A DNA stretch of 64,000 bases from Tetranychus cinnabarinus (Eukaryota; Arthropoda; Arachnida; Trombidiformes; Tetranychidae): NCBI GenBank assembly GCA_022266195.1, contig WHVY01000010.1, positions 756,501-820,500 on the forward strand, written 5' to 3'. The notes beneath the pieces are model-generated. The model saw only the letters and a program-made list of their open reading frames with translations. It was not told the origin of the DNA and did not search any database. How positions within the stretch are numbered: the first letter of the stretch is position 1; the number at the start of each line of letters is the position of its first letter. The translations under genes and the position numbers were made by a program. Below, in pieces: positions 61,346 through 64,000 of this stretch.

Positions 61346-62127
61346 TAACAAACTTGTTTACAAATGCAACAATTGTGTCTTTTTAGCTACAACTTTGCCT
61401 AATAATTATGAAAACTCAAACAATAGACACAATAGATCAATGGCCAAATTATTTTAGATGATGAAAAAGGTTGCTACAATTTAATCGATATAATAATCAA
61501 GGAAATAAACATTTTCACTATTAATAAACTATTCTTAAAGTCATAAAATTTGGTAGCAATGAGGAAGGTTAACCATTAAAGGTATGATCTTGAACAAAAA
61601 TGGTACCGTAAATAAAAACCTTTTTCATTATGACTTTTGTTTCTCACCTTTTATCATAAATAAATGCTAAAAATTATATTTTAATCGCTCAATGAATCTT
61701 AAAATAATGGCCAAAAATATCCTTAAATTAGACTAAATTTTTTCCGTACATAATCAGATCTTTTGTATTCTTTCATATAAATCATTTTATATATCATCCC
61801 ATATACATCTTGAAATTTTGATTGATGAAAGTAAAGACGAAGATCATTAGTAATATTTAAATTGTAAATAATTTTATGTTTATTACCGAATTAATTGTTT
61901 TAAAAAAACTTTAGTTTGTCAAACTGAGTGGACAATTGCTGACAATACATTTAGACTAACACTAAATTAATATTGTATATTAGTCTCTGGTCTTAATATA
62001 TGGCTAACAATCAAAATATACAATTTACTAGATTGCTGTTCTCGGTCCGTTTAACAATTTATACAAGATTGAAATAACCTTTTCTGGATTAGCCTTGGTT
62101 TAAAATACGCTTCGTTTGGCTTACATT
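61346..62127. other. Non-coding, nothing recognised
   Basis: The first ~90 bp continue the repeat family (ACAATTGTGTCTTTTAG-like sequence as at 38075-38100). The rest is AT-rich with no supported feature. Confidence 0.45.
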
Positions 62128-62356
62128 TTATACATCTAAATCCGATATAATTTCAACAGGATGAACACCTTTTTGTTTGACTTTTTTCTCGAGTAGCCAT
62201 TTTCCCCTTCGAATCTTCTCAAACTGTAATTTATCTGTTCTGGACATGACCCTGGGTGGAAATACATTCATATATCTATTGAACTTTCCTAATTTTATTT
62301 CTTTCGCAATAACGGGAAACTAAACTCTCACCAAACTGGACAAGCTTCACGGCCAT
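62128..62356 (-). pseudogene. Possible small coding fragment, frame interrupted
   Basis: Minus strand 62128-62319 is open for 63 codons with protein-like composition (FNRYMNVFPPRVMSRTDKLQ, then basic helices, ending SDLDV and a stop). An ATG at 62356 opens MAVKLVQFGESL in a different frame; the two overlap and only a frame shift near 62310-62320 would join them, as the GTGAG..TTTAG between them is far too short for an intron. Either a decayed small gene or a last exon with an upstream partner outside recognition. Not assigned to a family. Confidence 0.3.
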
Positions 62357-62359
62357 GGT

Positions 62360-62615
62360 TCACTCAATAGAGCCAAAAAATCCAAGGCTTGATATTAATA
62401 TTATTTTTTGATGTAATTTGAAGCTCTTTGATTTGTTTGCTTCGACAGAGGAGTTTTAAATCAAAGTTTTTTGTTTGTTTTAACGGTGGGTTTAAAGATG
62501 CAGGGAAACAGTCAAGGTCTGATTAATATACCATCAAAATTTCATAAAAGTTGAAAATAATTCAAGTGGAAATGCTAGACTGAATGGCAAATGAAGTAAA
62601 CATTGAAACAGAGTC
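62360..62615 (+). repeat. Direct repeat, copy 1
   Basis: Shares AAATCCAAGGCT, TTTAA(A/G)GATGCAGGGAAAC, TCAAG(G)TCTGAT and AAGTGGAAAT with 63284-63550, in the same order and orientation. It lies just upstream of the doubtful minus-strand coding fragment. Confidence 0.75.
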
Positions 62616-63283
62616 ATGTAATTCCCAAATGTTTCCATTGTCTTCAAACCAAACCGTTTCCGACACTTACATTATTCTTAGTCTTGGTTTGTATTTAAAT
62701 CCATCTAGAGACCAAACTAAATCAAATTAAATGAATAAAAAGCTATTTTAATATTCGTCACTCATTTTTCATTGTCGATAACACTGCAAGTTTCATTGAG
62801 TTTCAATTGTCTACTAGAAAGGTTTTTAGGCTTTTATTTATGAATCCTTCCGTAAGTCCGATTTAAGCTAATTTCTGAACACAAAGTGGATCAAAAATAA
62901 ATAATGATTTGATCATTTAACCATTGTTCAACCCTATTTCATAGTTTTCCGATGTTACAGATTTCTTTGGCGTTTCCGTCCTCTGAGTGAGACATCATCA
63001 TGTTCAACCTTATTTTGCCTGTGAAGAATCATAACTCGATCTATTTGCGAATCATCTCAATGATTATAAGGAAGTCCGATTGCGTCCGATTCTGAAATTC
63101 GTTTACCACTACTGGTTATCTGAACGAAAAAAAGAAATATTTTATGTTATTCCAAGCTGATGAAAATTGTGAATTAACCAGATTTTTTTATTGATACATG
63201 AGTTGCTATATTTTTTGTGCATTTCTAGAAATTAAAAGGTAGAACAGTTTTGCCTAAATGGTTTCAAAGTCAAATGATAGAGA
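62616..63283. other. Intervening DNA with one weak exon candidate
   Basis: On the minus strand a pyrimidine-rich acceptor (TTTCTTTTTTTCGTTCAG, ending at 63121) precedes about 20 codons ending in a stop near 63057, followed by further open sequence. With no partner exon found, I do not call a gene. Confidence 0.25.
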
Positions 63284-63550
63284 AAAAAAATCCAAGGCTC
63301 GATTTTGAGTGAACTATTGATAGGATTTTTTGATGGGGTTTTGATTTCTTTGGATTTGATATTTTAGTGGAACAGAGAACGATTAAAGCGCAATCAACAA
63401 TAATGTGTGTTTGTTTAAATTGTAGATTTAAGGATGCAGGGAAACTCTCAAGGCCTGATCAATACACCAACAAAATTTGGCGAAAGTTTGTAATTCAAGT
63501 GGAAATACAAGTCTGAATAGTAAATGAAGTAACCATCCGTACAGAATCAT
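63284..63550 (+). repeat. Direct repeat, copy 2
   Basis: Partner of 62360-62615, about 0.9 kb away, with scattered substitutions and indels. No coding sequence resembling the 62.1-62.36-kb fragment follows on its minus-strand side. Confidence 0.75.
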
Positions 63551-64000
63551 GTAATTCCCGAATAGTTTCTTTGTGCTTCTGTTTACAATTATAGTGGGTT
63601 CGATTCGTTATTATCAATGTAATATATTCATAAGGTTTTTGCTCGTTTCGAGTGACATTTCTTCTCGTACTTTTCCTTTGTGTTTAGTAACATTCAAGGT
63701 CTAGTTCAAGAATATTTCCCAGTAACTATGTTATAACAAGATTCGCATGAAAAATGTCAATGCACTAATTAGACTAGGAGATAATTTATGAAATATATTC
63801 AAATTACAGCACAATCTTTCGAAATATATTTACTCGCATTCATATTCGTATGGAAAAATTCAACATCATGAATTGAAGTCATGATCAGAAGTAACTTCAA
63901 TAATTATTAAGTTGATAAAGTTGAAAATTGTAAAGGAAGAGATTTGCGTTGTCCGTGATCAACCATGAACCATAAACAATCATGTTTAACTTTACGAGTC
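63551..64000. other. Non-coding end of window
   Basis: No frame, RNA gene or repeat recognised. Confidence 0.4.

Noticed and set aside
1..64000. CRISPR array, bacterial operon or prophage features
   Set aside because: Spliced eukaryotic genes throughout; no spaced short direct repeats of CRISPR type and no ribosome-binding-site pattern.

Overview
The window is nuclear DNA of an arthropod. It is AT-rich, genes are split by GT-AG introns (many of 50-150 bp, a few of 0.5-6 kb), and the gene set is animal: APH-1, BRAP, DCAF13, C1D, KLHDC3, a CD36-type receptor, a Cys-loop channel, GMC oxidoreductase and an ENT4-type transporter. Gene density, base composition and intron sizes would suit an acariform mite (spider-mite-like), but that assignment is inference. 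I assembled exons by reading splice sites, phase and family alignments by eye; most genes join in frame with complete start and stop codons.

Layout. 1-3.9 kb: left arm of a large inverted duplication carrying a KLHDC3-like kelch gene (minus). 3.9-8.8 kb: nothing coding seen. 8.8-10.05 kb: C1D. 10.55-20.3 kb: a secreted 1313-residue Gln/Ser-rich protein whose first coding exon is only 9 nt and is followed by a 5.8-kb intron. 21.2-23.5 kb: ENT4-like transporter (minus), head-to-head with an orphan single-pass membrane protein (26.4-28.1 kb). 28.9-31.3 kb: Cys-loop channel (minus). 32.5-33.7 kb: secreted lipase. 33.9-40.0 kb: a decayed partial copy of the kelch unit (kelch pseudogene, gag remnant, MITE) and then the right arm of the inverted duplication with an intact second kelch gene. 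40.4-47.6 kb: BRAP (minus), CD36-like receptor (plus), LRR membrane protein (minus), with gene remnants showing that a BRAP-LRR block was once duplicated in tandem. 47.8-48.7 kb: two small genes. 49.8-50.9 kb: APH-1. 51.5-53.0 kb: DCAF13/SOF1. 53.4-57.1 kb: GMC oxidoreductase (minus). 58.1-61.3 kb: a non-coding palindrome built from five copies of a ~400-bp repeat that also occurs inside the kelch unit. 61.3-64 kb: mostly empty, with one direct repeat and one doubtful coding fragment.

The genes are unrelated housekeeping, membrane and secreted functions and do not form a pathway. The most informative content is evolutionary: two intact KLHDC3-like genes in opposite orientation plus a wrecked third copy; a Tc1/mariner-type MITE inserted at the TATA box of one copy, with empty sites preserved in the other two; and a reciprocal-decay tandem duplication around the CD36-like gene.
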